From the NCBI GenBank assembly GCA_000711775.1, contig ARYC01000745.1, forward strand, positions 1 to 64,000: a stretch of 64,000 nucleotides of DNA, given 5' to 3'. The number at the start of each line of letters is the position of its first letter. Position 1 is the first letter of the stretch. The translations under genes were made by a program, and so were the position numbers. The stretch is from Oxytricha trifallax (taxonomy: Eukaryota > Ciliophora > Spirotrichea > Sporadotrichida > Oxytrichidae). Below the pieces are notes generated by a model that saw nothing but the letters and a program-made list of their open reading frames with translations, had not been told where the DNA came from and searched no databases. Below are positions 47,680 through 59,229 of this stretch, one piece after another.

Positions 47680-48485
47680 TCAAAGGCTGAAGTTCTGCAC
47701 CTGCCCTTCCAGATTCTGAGAGCCGAAGTCTTGCATAACTTGCTCCTTAATTTTACGTAAGTCAACCACTTCACTTTCCAAGATATCTTGATCTTGTTAT
47801 AGCCTCTTACTTTCTTATAGGAAGAGCTATCTGTCAGATTTTAAGGCAATTTCATAATCTTTCACCTTTTCAATCTCATCTCTAGTCCTTTTTCTTTTTG
47901 ATGAATTCTTCATGAGGTTCACAGCTTTGCCTCTTTCAGCTACAAATTCAATAAATGGAGAGTAAACATACTGCTGAAGTTGAGGCACCTAGATAATGCG
48001 TCAACAAATTCAGGTCTCATTTCAATGACGAGGTCTCTGTTCTGCTCAAGCTTTTCTTTCCGTTAAAGCATGGCATCACGAATCATATTGGAGACGCCGT
48101 CGGTGTCTAAGGTATAGAGCAAGTCACAGATCCATTATCTGTCTAAATGTACCCAGTCTCGCTCATCTGGGAGAAAGTTGAGTAGCCTGGGGAAGTCCTT
48201 CGCATAATCGAGGAAGTCCTGGACTGTGAGTCCCTCAATGTGAGGCACTGCAGACACTTTGACGTCTTCTCTTCTGATATACTACGAAGATGGTTGTCAT
48301 ATAACACTACGACTTACCTCCTTTTTAGCTCGGATGATGGACTTAAAGAAGTAAATATTGGTTGAGTCAGGCTTGGGTAGGAAGGCCCGACAATCCTGGG
48401 TGAGAAAGTTGTAGAGCTCTTTCTTGCTTTTGCATTTCTGGGCGAGCTCTTATACATTGATGCCTGTGAGTTAGGGCTGGTTCAT
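47680..48485 (-). pseudogene. 22-kDa TBE-type accessory protein homologue (element B)
   Basis: ATG 48485 (MNQPQLTGINVQELAQKC). Motifs: KSKKELYNFL, NIYFFKSIIRAKKE, a 36-nt intron at 48282-48317, then VKVSAVPHIEGLTVQDFLDY, ICDLLYTLDTDGVSNMI, and after a frame break near 47985 an acidic/basic coiled-coil-like tail ending QNFSL at TGA 47680. It corresponds to the TBE 22-kDa sequence block by block (RSKEDLYRYL; ISFLKSLL; IEIPNYPEISVTNLYDDA; VLGTLKPEYLNEVI) and the intron sits at the equivalent junction. Head to head with the transposase (192 bp apart). Function unknown. Confidence 0.8.
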
Positions 48486-48676
48486 ATTAATCTAATCAAA
48501 GGGTGCCATCAGCGGCTTTAAATAGGCAAAACTTGGCTCATGATGACAGAACTGTTGCTATTAAGAGATCGTGATTTTCACTATTGTGATATCCCTTCAT
48601 CACAATCAGAATTCCGCTTACGGATTTCCTATCATAGCCAGGCTAAAACATTATTAATATAATCGCCATCAATCTT

Positions 48677-50242
48677 ATGGAATCAAGTTCTAATAAGCGA
48701 CCGTCAAAGAATATATAATTTTTCCAAAAGTAGGAATCGGATAAATTGTCAAGAAGCTCAATTAGTGGGCAGAGCTCAAATAGCCAGGAAGAGGATGATG
48801 AAAATTCTGCGAATTATATAACAACCAATATGCTATACCGAAGAAACTTGACAGTAGCTGATGTGAAGATAGAGGTTGTAAGTAAATGAGAGATGGTCAA
48901 CTTTTACTATGACCTTGAAGATTCCTTAGATGATGTTAAATTCAATGGCTTCATTATTGATCCAAAAGTGGCTTATCGAGAGAGTAGGCTCGATGGATTT
49001 AAGGAAACATTGATAGATGATGGAGAAATAAAGGCTCTTGGCTAGATGGCTCTAAAGATCTACTCCGAGTACGCGTAGTCGGAATTGGAGCCATAAGGGG
49101 TACTCGAAAGAGCTAATAAAAGTGAGATGAAAGAATTAGAAAAGAAGGTACTAGAGAATCATAAAATCAAGGACACTCTCCCCGGCCATTGGGCAACACA
49201 AGGAGTTAAAGCTAGCTCAGGAATCCTTAAGACTGAGGAATTCTGAAAGATTATCTTGCCTGCAGATTATGGACAGGCTTGGCATTTCCTACTACAAGCT
49301 AAGGAGTTATCAAAACAAGCCCATAAAGAAAGTTTCATTTTGGAAACTCAAGTAAGTCAATCGGGGGAAGTACAAGAAGCTACATACCCGAGCACGCACC
49401 CACATAGTGAACATGCTTACTTATGACTAAGTACCAATATAATTATCAGACATCCAAATGAGTCTAAAATAAAAAACTCCAGCTTCATTGCAATAAGTAA
49501 ATGATCCGAAGGTTCCTCAAGAATGAACTGATGATGACTTACAAGCAAGTTAAGTAGATAACGAACCTCCATAACAATAACAGCAGTAAGCTTCAGCGCT
49601 AGTATGCTGCCAAGCAGTTTATGAATTTTTTAAATGAAGGTAAGAGGATAATTAACGTGGATGAATCAGTGCTACACTATACAGATGAGAGGCGCAGGGG
49701 ATGGACTGCTCCATATGTTAAGAATTGAGTGACGCATTCTTAGAGGTTAAGCCAGATGAACTTAATTATTGGTGCATCAAGCACGGGAGAGCTGTTCTTT
49801 ACTGTTAATAGAGGCAGGACCAATTAGTATTCCTTCATGTACTTCTTGTGCAAGCTGGTATTTACTTTGGATGAGATTGACTTGGAGAGGAGATAGAATA
49901 CTGTTATCATGATTGATAACGCTCCTTATCACAGATCTCACAATGTGATAGCATAGTACAGACAGCTCAAGCTACCCCTAATGTTCCTTGGGCCTTACCA
50001 TTACAAGCTAGCCCCCGCTGAGCTAATGTATTCCTGGATCAAGAACAGATACCTGAATCCACTGAACACTAGAGCTCAGTCAAAGTAAGTTACGAGCTAT
50101 TTATATTATTAGGGGATATTGGGCCGCCTTCATGAAAGAGCTCGGCATGAACAAAAGTCGGATAAACTAGAACCTTGTTAGAAGGGGCTTTTATCATGTG
50201 CTCATCGCTGCTTTGGAATCAATTTCTCTTAAGGATTTGTGA
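48677..50242 (+). pseudogene. DD34E transposase (element B), degraded
   Basis: ATG 48677 (MESSSNKRPSK..). Conserved blocks: TTNMLYRRNLTVADVKIE, FNGFIIDPKVAYRESRLDG, INVDESVLHYTDERRRGWTA (first Asp), MIDNAPYHRSH (second Asp, about 49915) and LAPAELMYSWIKNRYLNPL (Glu), with 34 residues between the last Asp and Glu. A 28-nt intron at 50085-50112 matches that of A. Ends at TGA 50242. Breaks: a TGA at about 48889, an internal deletion of roughly 95 nt near 49180 relative to A, and frame changes in the middle. Catalytic residues themselves are present. Confidence 0.85.
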
Positions 50243-50708
50243 TAATTTGGCTCTCTCTTACCCCACAAATTAACTAAGAAATCTAAATAAATATTATCAA
50301 TAAAAAATAAAAAGATATTTGGGGTTTTCTTGTGAAACTAAATTATTTTACAATGAATTCAAATGAGTTATTTAAAGAGTTGAGAAAGAGTAAAATAATA
50401 TTAAAAATAATTATTTGTACGTTTAAAGAGCCATGAATTAAAAAAATAAATGATAAATTTAAATTAATTTGAGATATAAATTTGAATAAATTAAGTATAA
50501 GAATAATTATTTAAAAAACAGTTAAATATTTCATCAAATTCTATTTCAATAAAGTTAAATTGAATTAAGTTTATAAAAAGACCTTTAAAATAAATTGTAT
50601 TTTTATTCAATTATGAAAATTGCAAGTTAAAACTTTTGAAGACAAATAAATAATTTAAATTTGAAGTTTATACTTACTCAAATTAATTATAAAAATTTAA
50701 GAAAATTC
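50243..50708. other. AT-rich spacer between convergent genes of element B
   Basis: No gene or repeat seen between the transposase stop (50242) and the methyltransferase stop (50709). Confidence 0.6.
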
Positions 50709-51662
50709 TCATTATCTCAGTTCTGGTGGCATTTGAATAGACTAATCTCCTATAGAAATCCATTTGTCTCTTTGGTTGCACTATCTAGCAAAGATGTCTA
50801 GGTACTTGTGATCTGGCACCAAATCCTCAACTAGTTTATAAAAACTTTCGGGCTTCTGGCATGATTTTTTTGCTTTCTCAATCAAAATATTGCTGTGAAA
50901 ATGCAAGACTGTTCTTGATTTTAACTACTTAAACTGCCCTTTTTTCCTAAATATGATGCAAAACTCTGCAATATGTCTTAAGTAGTACCCAATATTATTA
51001 TAAAGGGTTTTGTCGTCATTAAGTTTTATCCAAACTAAAATATCGCATTTCTCATACCCTTTAGAATTCATTAGCTGAATAGCTTCCTCCATTTAAGTGT
51101 TTGTGACCCAAAGAAACACATATCCATCATCTTGTAGCTAGTCGAAAGGAATAGAGACAATAACAAATTTATTACTTTGAGTTAAATAGTTGAATTTGCA
51201 ACCAGTTCTCTTCCATGGAGGATCTATCACGATTACTAAGAATTTTTTGTTATTATTTAAAGTTATTGAATCAAAAATGAGTGCATTCCATAATAAAATG
51301 TTATTAATATTGCCTTGATATTGTGCTTATTTATTGTTAAATCTCTTAGTTCCCCATTAATATTATTGAACAATGAAATTACTACTTTAGTATTTTTGGT
51401 CATACTGCTAAGGGTTTATGGTGTTTTGAATTTTTGATTTCCCAGTTTTATTCGATTATAAAATTAAAACTTTTGACTCATCAATGAAATTTTATTAACT
51501 CTGCAAAATTTTAATATTATCTTCTTTTTATTCTGTCAATTCACAATTCATCCTTAGTATACTTTCTAGTTATTTTTTCAATTTGTCTTATAATTCATTT
51601 ATAAATTGCGACTGGTCAAACAATTGATTTTTTAATTATTGATTTTCTAAGAGCAGATTCAT
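50709..51662 (-). CDS. MT-A70-family N6-adenine methyltransferase (element B cargo), intact
   Basis: ATG 51662 to TGA 50709, 317 residues, no break. Residues 1-60 are Gln/Leu-rich and look like a coiled coil. The catalytic motif is FLVIVIDPPWKR, with DPPW at residues 147-150. Then DDGYVFLWVTNTQMEEAI, GYYLRHIAEFCIIFRKKG, SFYKLVEDLVPDHKYLDIFA and CNQRDKWISIGDQ follow in the family order (S-adenosylmethionine binding, catalytic loop, C-terminal .E.LVP...LDIFAR...W..IG). The family methylates the N6 of adenine in RNA (METTL3/14) or DNA (METTL4, ciliate MTA1). The length is about that of a catalytic core plus a short helical N-terminus. It is the best preserved gene of element B. Whether DNA or RNA is the substrate cannot be told. 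Confidence 0.92.
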
Positions 51663-51777
51663 AATTCTACCTAAATAAAATTTTTGTGTTTGATAAAATT
51701 AATTATTGACTTTACTATAACCATTGTCATTAAATTAATATTGGTTTGAAGTTTTTGAATCATTTTAGTTTTGGGTA

Positions 51778-51956
51778 CTGACGTCCACAGCGCCCTGATG
51801 ACGCTGAGAGCGCCCAGCTGACGCCCACAGCGTCTGGTGACGTCAGGAGCGCCCATGTAACGTCCAGAGCGCCCTGGTGACGCCGAAAGCGCCCTGGTGA
51901 CGCCGAGAGCGACCCTGGTGACGCCGAGAGCGCCTAGGTGACGTCCAGAGCGCCCA
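51778..51956. repeat. GC-rich tandem array, left
   Basis: About nine units of the type CTGGTGACGCCGAGAGCGCC, alternating GACGTC and GACGCC/GACGCT versions, in DNA that is otherwise AT-rich. Confidence 0.95.
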
Positions 51957-53591
51957 AAATTTTAACTTTATAATAATTTTATTTAAAACTACTTTACCTC
52001 ACTCTCTATTAATATATAGCTTGGCTAATGTTAAATCTCAGCACTACATAACAATCCTGTTTATTTAAATTTGTTTTTATATTTTTTTATTTTTAATTTA
52101 TCTACTTCTTTATAAATAATGTATTTTACTAAAGTATATCTTGATTAATAGTCCAAAGCAATTTTATAACAATTTCTTGGAAATATTTTCATTAAATCTT
52201 ATTATACAATTATAAATTTATATAGCCTTTTTTTAATAATTTTTTTAAAAAATATCATTTTTAATCAAATTTATTTTACTATTTAAGGGTCATTATCAAA
52301 TATATCAAATTAAAGTAAACTTAGAGTTTATTTAAAATATTGATTCTAAATCGTATAAAATTAATGGATAGTTATTCAGATAAAATTTACTTTTTTAATT
52401 TTTATATATAAATAAGTTTTTATTTACAAAATAAATGGCAAACTCACTAACTAAAACTCTTTTCCAATTAAATTAGATAGTAAAAACTTTAAAATTTAAA
52501 GCATTTTAATGATTCAATCATTTATAAAGAAGGATTAGGACTAAGATTTACATGAAAAACTATATACTTAAGAAAAAATTAAATTCAATAAAATTTAAAG
52601 TAGACCACTATATAATTTAGTTCATATTTTAAAACTAGAAGCATTTAATTTGTAGAGATACAATTGCTTAATTTAATTTTGATCTTGCTTTATTATTATT
52701 ATTTACTCTTATTAGGTACATTTTTATATTTATTGGGAATCTAATGATAGTAAAGCATTTACTAAATATTTTAATTTAATTACTGCTAGATGACTGCATC
52801 ATTTTAAAAATCAATAATAAGAACATGATTGATTTTAAAAACTAAAACGAAAGTTTGGTGGAGTTAAAATTTTTCGAACTCTAAATATTCTAAATCTAAA
52901 TTTTCTTAATCTAACTAGTCATTCATTTGTAAGATCATAAATAAAATATTACCTAAGTTTGTATAAAAAATTCTAGAAATGTATATGATATCATAAAATT
53001 AAGTAATTTTAGAAATATATCAAAAGCGAAAGAAAACCATTTTTTTAAAAATAATATTAAGAAATTTAAAATTATTATAATTATTTTTGCTCTTAAACAT
53101 TTGACTTTTAATTTTTGTTATTAATTAAGACTTTAATTACATCTAACATTTTAGTAAAAAATGTTAAGATTGTTCAGGCAAAAGAAAATTCTAAATAGAA
53201 AATAGAAAAAATATAATTTTGTATTTTAGTAATTAGTGTTGAGATTAATTTTTGTTAGCTATAAGAATTTTTTCAAATTATACGTTTGAATCTGATTAAG
53301 AAAGTCAAGACATATTTAACATGATTGAAATTCACAAAATTCTTACATATTTAATTACATATATTTTGGGGTTTTGATGTTGATAGATTGAGTTAATTGA
53401 TCATAATAATATTTAATAATGAATAATAGTAAAAAAAAAAGTTTATGCATGCAAAGAATAATAATTATGAAAACAAATTTATATAAATTTTAGTATTTTG
53501 TAGTATTCAGATTACACATTAGCCAAGCTATATATTAATAGAGAGTGAGGTCAAATAGTTTTAAATATAATTTTTATATAGTAGAATTTTT

Positions 53592-53767
53592 GGGCGCTCT
53601 GGACGTCACCAGGGCGCTCTCGGCGTCATCCGGGCGCTCTGGACGTCATCTGGGCGCTCTGGGCATCACCGGGCGCTCTGGACGTCACCTGGGCGCTCCT
53701 GACGTCACCAGACGCTGTGGGCGTCAGCTGGGCGCTCTCGGCGTCATCAGGGCGCTGTGGACGTCAA
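53592..53767. repeat. GC-rich tandem array, right (inverted copy)
   Basis: Inverted counterpart of 51778-51956 with units GGGCGCTCTGGACGTCACC; the unit order from the outer end is largely the same as in the left array. Confidence 0.95.
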
Positions 53768-53772
53768 TACCC

Positions 53773-55740
53773 TTAGTTTTGATTGTACTTTATTTTATTT
53801 GTTAAATTAAAATTTTCATAAGTTTGTGAATTATCTGAAGGATTATTTTACATTTCTTCTTCATTTCTCAAATTCTTTTGAATCCCAATCTTTTGTAAGT
53901 TTAATTATTGAATAAATAAATTATCTTATTGGTATACTCTAAACCATTGCTTGGACTTGCTTATTTTATTAAAACACATGGAAATAAAATTAATCTATTC
54001 TCTGTTCCAATTAAACTACTTAAACAGGATTTATCTATACTTGTAAATTTCCATAATTTTCCCAAGCTTTATAAAAGGAAGATTGAGAATTGATTTAATG
54101 TTCCCAGCATTTTAAAACATTACATCTACCATTTCTTTAAACTCAAGGTCTCGTATTTGGTCTAATTTAATTAACTTTACTTGATCAGTTTATTGTGTTT
54201 AAAAAGTTGAGATTTAGAATTAAGCATCTATCATATTATTTCTAACTGGTTTGTCTAAAAAATCAGAATTCATTTCTTGGCTTTCACTTAAACTTAATGA
54301 AGAAAATTAAGGATTTTAGAAGTTCATAGACGAGTCAAGTTGCTATTTTATAGGGCTAGTTCGATCATCGCTACATATTTATTCTTAAATTATTGTAATT
54401 TTATCTGAATTATCATGTAAATCATTGGCAATATTCTTGTCCATTGGTAGGAAAGCTCTAAAGTTTTCTGTTTATCTTTAATTCATATTAATTGTTGTGG
54501 TTATAGTTTTTATCATAGTGATAGATTAAATTATTGTAAGTAAATAGAAATTGTAAGTATTATTTATTAGAAACTCAAGTGTGTTTTATAAAAAAGTGTA
54601 AATTATTAGAGTACATTTATAAATTTATATACGCTTCAATTAATTAACTTTTATTATAAAATGTATTAAATTTATAATAATTTAGACAAATTTTAGATCT
54701 AAGAAGATAAAACTTGTGGAGTTCGAGTCATTGATAGTCTTTTATTCAAGTTAATTATGAATGAACTTTTAATTATAACTTCCATCATGTGCAAGGTAAG
54801 TAAAGAATTAAAAAAATTTAAATTAAATTGCTAAACAATAATTTCACAGTAAATTTAAGAAATATTTCTTGTACAAGAGAACCAATTTAATTTAGTAAAT
54901 TATTTTATCAGTAAAATTAATCCAAAACATTTAAGCAATTAATTTTATAAAAATCCCCACTAAGTGGGTTGTTCGCTCTAGGTAGGCGATTTATATAAGG
55001 TTTGATCTTAGCTTTTCAGCTAATTGTACGTAATAAATTTACGGAAAACCATAATACCTAATATATAACTATATTTATATGATTAAAGGTAGATTGATCA
55101 GCAATCTAAATTTGAAATAAAATTAAGTAAAATTTCTCAATCTTTATAATAGAATTAAATATTTTCGTTGCTGTTTATTCTCAAAAATTTTAGTTTAATA
55201 ATTATTTTAAACTTTAAGAAATTGATTCTAAAATTATTGCACAAGAAATAAAATTTATTTCTATAAGCTTATGTTTTAAATTTGACCATTTTGAGAAACT
55301 TAATTTATATTTGTATAATTTGACAGCTCAAATTTTGAATAAATAACTTGAAAATTTAATAATGTTTTAAATGAAAATCTCATAAACAAGGATTTTAAAT
55401 CAAAACCCTTGAAATTTTAAAATATAGATATTTTATTTCCATCTTATAATTAAAGTTTGACTATAGTTCAAAATTAAATGGATAAATTGAAAAGTTAAAA
55501 ACAAAAGTAAAGAAAATACTGTTGTAATATAAATTGAAAAATATTTAGATTATAAAGTAATTTTAAAAGGAAATTAAAAACATTCATAATTGAAATAATT
55601 AAGATTTGTATACAAAACCCTAAAACTGTAAGTGTTCCGTATATATTTAATTGTTTCTGCATTTTTTATTAATTAATAACTTTTGCAACTATTTTTATTG
55701 CTTTAATTTACTAATTCATTATAATATCAGAATTTCAATT
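53773..55740. other. AT-rich right part of element B
   Basis: No coding signal; apart from the short inverted end at 55741-55773 no structure was recognised. Confidence 0.5.
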
Positions 55741-55773
55741 TAATGCCATTTACGAATTGGGGTTTTGGGGTTT

Positions 55774-56295
55774 ACATTTAATACCTTTATATAAAGGTCT
55801 TGGTACAGAGATATAGTAATATAGAAGTTTATGACTAAAAGGTAAAGGTGTAAACTCATGTTATTCTTGATAGAATAAGTGAAGATAGTGGCCTCGAGAC
55901 TTATGTTATTCACCCTCGTTCTATAAAGACTGAACAATATATTAAGTTCTTGCAATAACTTAGAGATAAGTACTCTGACTAAGAGATTATTCTATTCGTT
56001 GATAACTTATCAGTTCATAAAACTAAAGACTCAAGGAAGGGATATGAAATGATAAATATAACACCTGTATTTAATGTTCCTTACAGCCCTTAGTTCAATG
56101 GTTGAATTATATTGGGGGTTATTGAAAGGCCATTACAAGAAATTGCTGCTCTATCACTTGATGCACGATTAAAAGATAGATACAGTCGATTTTATTAGGA
56201 GTGCTGCAAAGAGAGTCAGCGATGAGAAAGCTAAAGTAAGCGCAAGAGAAGAAAGATTTTGTGTATATAAATAAGTTTTAGATTTAAACGAATGA
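55774..56295 (+). pseudogene. TBE-2 transposase, C-terminal half
   Basis: Resumes at the codon where 43633 stops (TFNTF-like, then SNIEVYDQKVKVQTH). It contains IILFVDNLSVHKTK (second Asp) and VFNVPYSPQFNG with the Glu region just beyond a frame break. Ends at TGA 56295. The seamless continuation shows that both halves were one gene before element B arrived. Confidence 0.9.
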
Positions 56296-56301
56296 ATAAG
56301 T

Positions 56302-57091
56302 TCACATATTAAATTTGCCCGTAAATGGATTTGGCTTCTCTTTCTTCTCTTCCTGTTAAGGCTTGCTTGGGCCCATGTTTCTTCTCTTAATGCAAGCCCC
56401 TGCATCTATGTTCATCTCGTCTGGCTTTTAGAAATCTTTGAAGAGTCTTACTCTATTCATGCTTTACTTGAGACTTTCTTTCTCTGTTTACTTTGCTGCG
56501 CTCTTTCATCAATTATATAGCAGTAACAGGTTTTTCTATAAAGTTAAAAAACTAAGCTTACTTGAGATAAAAGGATGCTTTTGAAGTTCCTACAGCCAGG
56601 TGTCACTTATTTTAATACCTTGCTTCTCTTTTTCTTCAGGAGAGATGCTGTATCGTTTCTTGTGAGCTTCTTAAATAACTTCATTTAAGTACTCAGGTTT
56701 CAGAGTTGCAAGAACACCAAAGAAGAAGTTTCTCTCTGGCAACTTATTAGAGAGCTGTAGCTTTGATGGAAGGTAGAGAGGGACGTCCGGATCACTCATA
56801 GCAAATCGTCATATAGGTTTGTCACTGATATTTCAGGGTAGTTAGGTTCTCAATCATCTTTATTTCATTAGTCTTAAAAGCTTTTTTATCTTCACTCAGT
56901 AAGGCTTTTAAGAATGAGATTTTAGTTCCCTCCTAAGTCGGCAAGAACAATCCAACGATAATGGATTTATTAATTTTACTTAAGAACTTACCTTGCTATA
57001 CCAAATATCTATAAAGGTCCTCTTTACTTCGAAATTTTCCTATTAAATCTTGAGATTAAATTCTCTTCATTGCATCATTCATAGACTCCAT
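56302..57091 (-). pseudogene. TBE-2 22-kDa ORF
   Basis: ATG 57091 (MESMNDAMKRIQSQDLIGKF). A 59-nt intron at 56933-56991 (GTAAGT..CTTAG), then ISFLKSLLSEDKKAF-like, YPEISVTNLYDD, LPERNFFFGVLATLKPEYL and PNPFTGKFNM, ending at TGA 56302. One or two frame changes lie in the middle (near 56805). This copy shows the normal short intron, which in TBE-1 is swollen by a palindrome. Confidence 0.85.
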
Positions 57092-57654
57092 CTTGCTTCC
57101 TCTTTCTAGAAATGTTAATGAAATTTAAAATTATGGATATCCATTCTAAGTTTATTAAAATCTTACTACTAAATAGGGAGGACCTACTGGAGGTCAACCT
57201 TGAAAAGATATACGGAGAAGCATTGAAAAACTTGCTCCAAGTTTCACAGATTGATTTCCATTTTTATCAATCTATCTCCATTAAATTGCTCCTAATAATG
57301 TTTAATTATTTTAGGAGGTCCTCCAAATAAAGTTCGAACTTTATTAGGAGTTAAATTTTAAGGTTAAAACTTAATTAGGAGCATATTGAATTAAAAAAAT
57401 TTTTATAACTTTACCTCCAAATTAAGTTCAACTTGATTGGAGGACCTCCCAGAGAAACAAAACTTCATTAGGAGTATTTTAATTTACTAAAATGTATAAT
57501 ATTCTCTTAAAATATGTAAACTTACATACTTTTATGGTTATTTCATTTTCTTACCTCTCAGCAAAGAATCTACCAGAGTGTCTTATACTCTACTATAATA
57601 GTTTATCTAGGTAGATTTTATCATTATTATAATAAAATATATCAGCAAACTAAA

Positions 57655-59068
57655 ATGAGCGCTAACCTGTTAAGAAGAGCGGCATTACTTGGATCATGTC
57701 AATAAAAGATATCATTCCAGCAACCAAGAAAAGTAGAGACCAGCGACGCTTGTACTCAGTGGAAGCCTACTTATGACAACTTTGACCAGTCTAGCTTTGA
57801 GATTTAAATATAAGTTAAGAAGGAGGTTAAACAACCCACCATAGAGAATTAATTTTTACAAGCTAAAGTTGACTATTAATGCAAAGAATGCAATTAATTT
57901 TTCCCTTACAAGTCAACTTTTAAGAGAAATTTGAGAGATATACACAACGATATGCCAAGGTTATATCTCAAGCATTTTAAGAAAGATGGGAAGTATGTCT
58001 GTGAGTTCTGTAAGAAGCCCTATTCTCATACAAGATATCTTAAAGTACACTTAAAGAAAAAACACAATCAAAGCTTTGTGTTTATTCATGAACCTACATG
58101 CAAAAGATTCCTATAAAAAATAAGGTCTAGAAATTCTTCCTAGTCTCTTAGGGTTAATGTATGGAAGAAAGTCAAAATGAAGAAAACTGCCAAGAGCTTC
58201 CCAGTCCTCAGAGATCAGTAAAATTATGGTAAAAATCGAGGCTATGAAGATTCCCTTCTTGAAAATTATTGACTTAGATTGTTGCCTTGAAAGCTTCCTC
58301 ACTATAGAGGATAAAATAGAGAAGAGAGTTATTACAGATGACTAATACGCTTACAAAATTTATCCTTTCAATTACTTTCTTGCTGATGACAAGTTCTAAA
58401 TGGAATTTGCTAATGAGAATTATGCTCTTTAATAAGCAAAATTTAAAGAATGCAGGCATATAATTTAGCTTGAAGCCATTTTATTTGGAAAAAATCATAT
58501 AGCATTTAGGCTTCCTCTCCTTGAAATGAATTACAGAGAGTTTTTATCTGACAACAGATGCCAAAGGTAAATTGGCTAGATAGTAAAACAGATAGTTGAG
58601 GGAATAAAAGAGCCTCACTAGCTCGGTTACGTTAGAGGACTTAAAATCAGAAAATATAATGATGAACTTTCAACCTCTAAGAGTGTATATTATTGATTTC
58701 AACAGGGCTCAAAGAGTGGAGGCCTCTGCGCTATAAAAAGTACAAGGCACTCCTAGTTATTTCCCCGAGAGAGAAGATTGGAGAGATGGGGGTATAGGGT
58801 GGGATATATATGCATTAGCAGCAATAATAATAGAGAGTAATATGCCAAGGAACAATTGCTTTAGCTGCAGGGGTGAGAGAGATTTAAGTAAAGAATCAAG
58901 CAACATCTCGATAAAAATAAAATAAATAGAGGTCTCAGAGAGCTTGCATACTCTATAATATATAAACCAAGCAATTAAATTGAAGAAAGGTTAGATACAA
59001 TCAAACAAAAACATAGAAAGATAAAATTCAGAGAACTGCCACATGACTCTAAGCTTATGTTTGTGTGA
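57655..59068 (+). pseudogene. TBE-2 zinc-finger/kinase ORF
   Basis: ATG 57655 (MSANLLRRAALLGSCQ). The zinc-finger-like unit YQCKECNQFFPYKSTFKRN is intact here, followed by YVCEFCKKPYSHTRYLKVH. Kinase-like part: LRVYIIDFNRAQRVEASALQ with DFN, then GTPGYFPEREDW (APE-like) and GWDIYALAAIIIES. The HRDLKPEN region lies in a damaged stretch near 58610-58680. Ends at TGA 59068 close to the right inverted repeat. A few frame changes. Together with TBE-1 it defines the usual C-terminus. Confidence 0.85.
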
Positions 59069-59229
59069 TATATTTTAAAATTTCGCTTGTTATACTCACT
59101 TAAATTACTAATATTTAAACATTAAACCCCTACATAAACACTATTAAAACCCTAATAAATTATGCTGTTATAGACTACTTTTATCAATCAAAAACTCAAT
59201 CAAACTACTGAAAGGGTATTGGGGTTTTG

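Larger units (their letters stand above)
51773..53772. mobile_element. 2000-bp TIR element with GC-rich tandem arrays, 8-bp duplication
   Basis: Flanked by TTAGTTTT at 51765-51772 and 53773-53780. Ends GGGTACTGACGTCC and GGACGTCAATACCC. Terminal inverted repeats of about 259 bp (51773-52031, 53515-53772), each made of an outer GC-rich array of a roughly 20-bp unit and an inner AT-rich part (TATTAATATATAGCTTGGCT). The 1.5-kb centre is AT-rich with no gene. An 8-bp duplication would suit hAT-like or related transposases, but no partner is in the window. It lies 110 bp upstream of the methyltransferase start. Confidence 0.92.
43634..55773 (+). mobile_element. Element B: 12.1-kb DD34E transposon carrying SecA-like and MT-A70 genes
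   Basis: Occupies exactly the gap in the TBE-2 transposase. Ends are imperfect inverted repeats: TATAAATCCCAAAAC at 43634, and read inward from the right TAAACCCCAAAACCCC; both are followed within a few bases by TTCGTAAA. The target duplication is not resolved (TA is likely from the family). Gene order: SecA-like (plus), 22-kDa homologue (minus), transposase (plus), MT-A70 methyltransferase (minus), then the 2.0-kb element insertion and about 2 kb of AT-rich DNA. Related copies are A and C. I find no polymerase or capsid-like gene, so it is treated as a plain DNA transposon. Confidence 0.85.
42960..59229 (+). mobile_element. TBE-2: telomere-bearing element split by 12.1-kb element B
   Basis: Left inverted repeat at 42960-43085 (AAAACCCCAAAACCC, TTTCAGTAGTTTGATTGAG); right one at about 59100-59229. 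Without element B the length is about 4.1 kb, the normal TBE size. Transposase (plus) is split at 43633/55774, followed by 22-kDa (minus) and zinc-finger/kinase (plus). The flanks read ATT on the left and AAT on the right rather than an exact duplication, and the TBE-3 kinase on the left does not continue on the right, so a later rearrangement or deletion next to the element is likely. Confidence 0.9.

Noticed and set aside
51778-53767. CRISPR-like regular repeats
   Set aside because: The units are contiguous 20-bp tandem copies without unique spacers and form two inverted arrays at the ends of one element.
43634-55773. Reading element B as a Polinton or other virus-like element because of its size and enzyme cargo
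   Set aside because: No protein-primed polymerase, capsid-like or packaging gene was recognised, and the transposase is DD34E with short ends; a plain DNA transposon explains it.
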